A DNA stretch of 5,246 bases from Cytophagales bacterium (GTDB lineage Bacteria > Bacteroidota > Bacteroidia > Cytophagales > UBA9547). The position numbers were made by a program, and so were the translations under genes. The stretch lies in assembly GCA_025360395.1 (NCBI GenBank), contig JANYCH010000069.1, forward strand, positions 1-5,246, written 5' to 3'. Of this stretch, positions 5,002 through 5,246 are shown in pieces; positions within the stretch are counted from its first letter, which is position 1, and each line of letters begins with the position of its first letter. The notes below the pieces were generated by a model. It ran no database searches, was not told the DNA's origin, and saw only the letters and a program-made list of their open reading frames with translations.

Positions 5002-5246
5002 ATGATAAAATCTAAATTTAAGATTGTGGAGGATAGAATAGATAAAGCAGAAATTTTCTCAAAAAGAGTTAAAGCTGGAAAGCGTACTTATTTCTTCGAC
5101 ATAAAGCCAACAAGATCTGGTGACTTTTATGTGACCCTAACCGAAAGCAAAAAAAAAATAACTGAAGATGGGTTTACTTATGAAAAACATAAGTTGTTTT
5201 TATACAAAGAAGACGTTAAAAAGTTCAGTGAAGCTTTGGAAGAAAC
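5002..5246 (+). CDS. PUR-alpha-like nucleic-acid-binding protein (DUF3276), 3' end outside window
   Basis: The first 81 codons are present and the gene continues past the right edge. The sequence has the PUR repeat pattern: a basic, aromatic beta-sheet face (KRVKAGKRTYFFDIKPTRSGDFYVTLTESKK at about 21-51) followed by a helix (LYKEDVKKFSEAL at about 67-79). Bacterial PUR proteins, known from Borrelia and widespread in Bacteroidota as DUF3276, bind single-stranded nucleic acid; regulation of transcription or RNA is the usual proposal. Family members are short, roughly 100-130 residues, so most of the protein is visible. The ATG at 5002 is the natural start. No Shine-Dalgarno sequence is seen. 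A run of ten A at 5149-5158 encodes Lys50-52 and begins the next codon. It is divergent from the DUF58 gene across a very AT-rich spacer. Confidence 0.92.
   Translation, partial: MIKSKFKIVEDRIDKAEIFSKRVKAGKRTYFFDIKPTRSGDFYVTLTESKKKITEDGFTYEKHKLFLYKEDVKKFSEALEE

Noticed and set aside
1..5246. CRISPR array, tRNA, rRNA, insertion sequence or attachment site
   Set aside because: No regularly spaced repeats, no cloverleaf sequence, no transposase or integrase frame and no flanking duplication were seen on either strand.

Overview
The window looks like chromosomal DNA from a member of the Bacteroidota, probably a free-living relative of the Cytophagales/Sphingobacteriales. The evidence is low GC, AT-rich spacers, almost no Shine-Dalgarno sequences in front of genes, -7 boxes of the TAnnTTTG type, and a gene set familiar from that phylum: a PUR/DUF3276 protein, a DUF58 protein, a small two-helix membrane protein and secreted TPR proteins. 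I see no rRNA, tRNA, CRISPR array, insertion sequence or phage gene.

Layout. Bases 1-223 hold no convincing protein gene. They carry a GC-rich hairpin with a T-tract on the minus strand (16-52), a 9-bp inverted repeat (97-122) and a strong bidirectional terminator (171-210). Bases 224-629 on the minus strand hold a 72-residue membrane protein, preceded by a short open frame of unknown nature that may be a gene remnant. Bases 630-845 are non-coding and contain a 12-bp palindrome next to a 10-bp hairpin. Bases 846-3106 form a tight two-gene minus-strand operon of secreted proteins: a TPR protein first, then an unrecognised protein with features of an alpha/alpha-toroid (terpenoid-cyclase-like) fold. 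Both appear to start at TTG, and they overlap by 4 bases.

The spacer at 3107-3222 carries two interlocked divergent promoter candidates, one for the secreted pair and one for def. Peptide deformylase (3223-3774, plus) converges on a DUF58 gene (3777-4688, minus), with two bases between their stop codons. A very AT-rich spacer (4689-5001) with a 10-bp inverted repeat separates the DUF58 gene from a divergent PUR-domain nucleic-acid-binding gene that runs off the right edge.

How the genes relate. Only the two secreted-protein genes are clearly one unit, and co-export and joint action in the envelope is a reasonable inference. def, DUF58 and the PUR gene are ordinary housekeeping or widespread genes and show no evident shared pathway. 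I found no clear previously undescribed system. The best candidate for something new is the secreted TPR/alpha-toroid pair with its DxDDTS motif, followed by the small start-less frame at 492-756.
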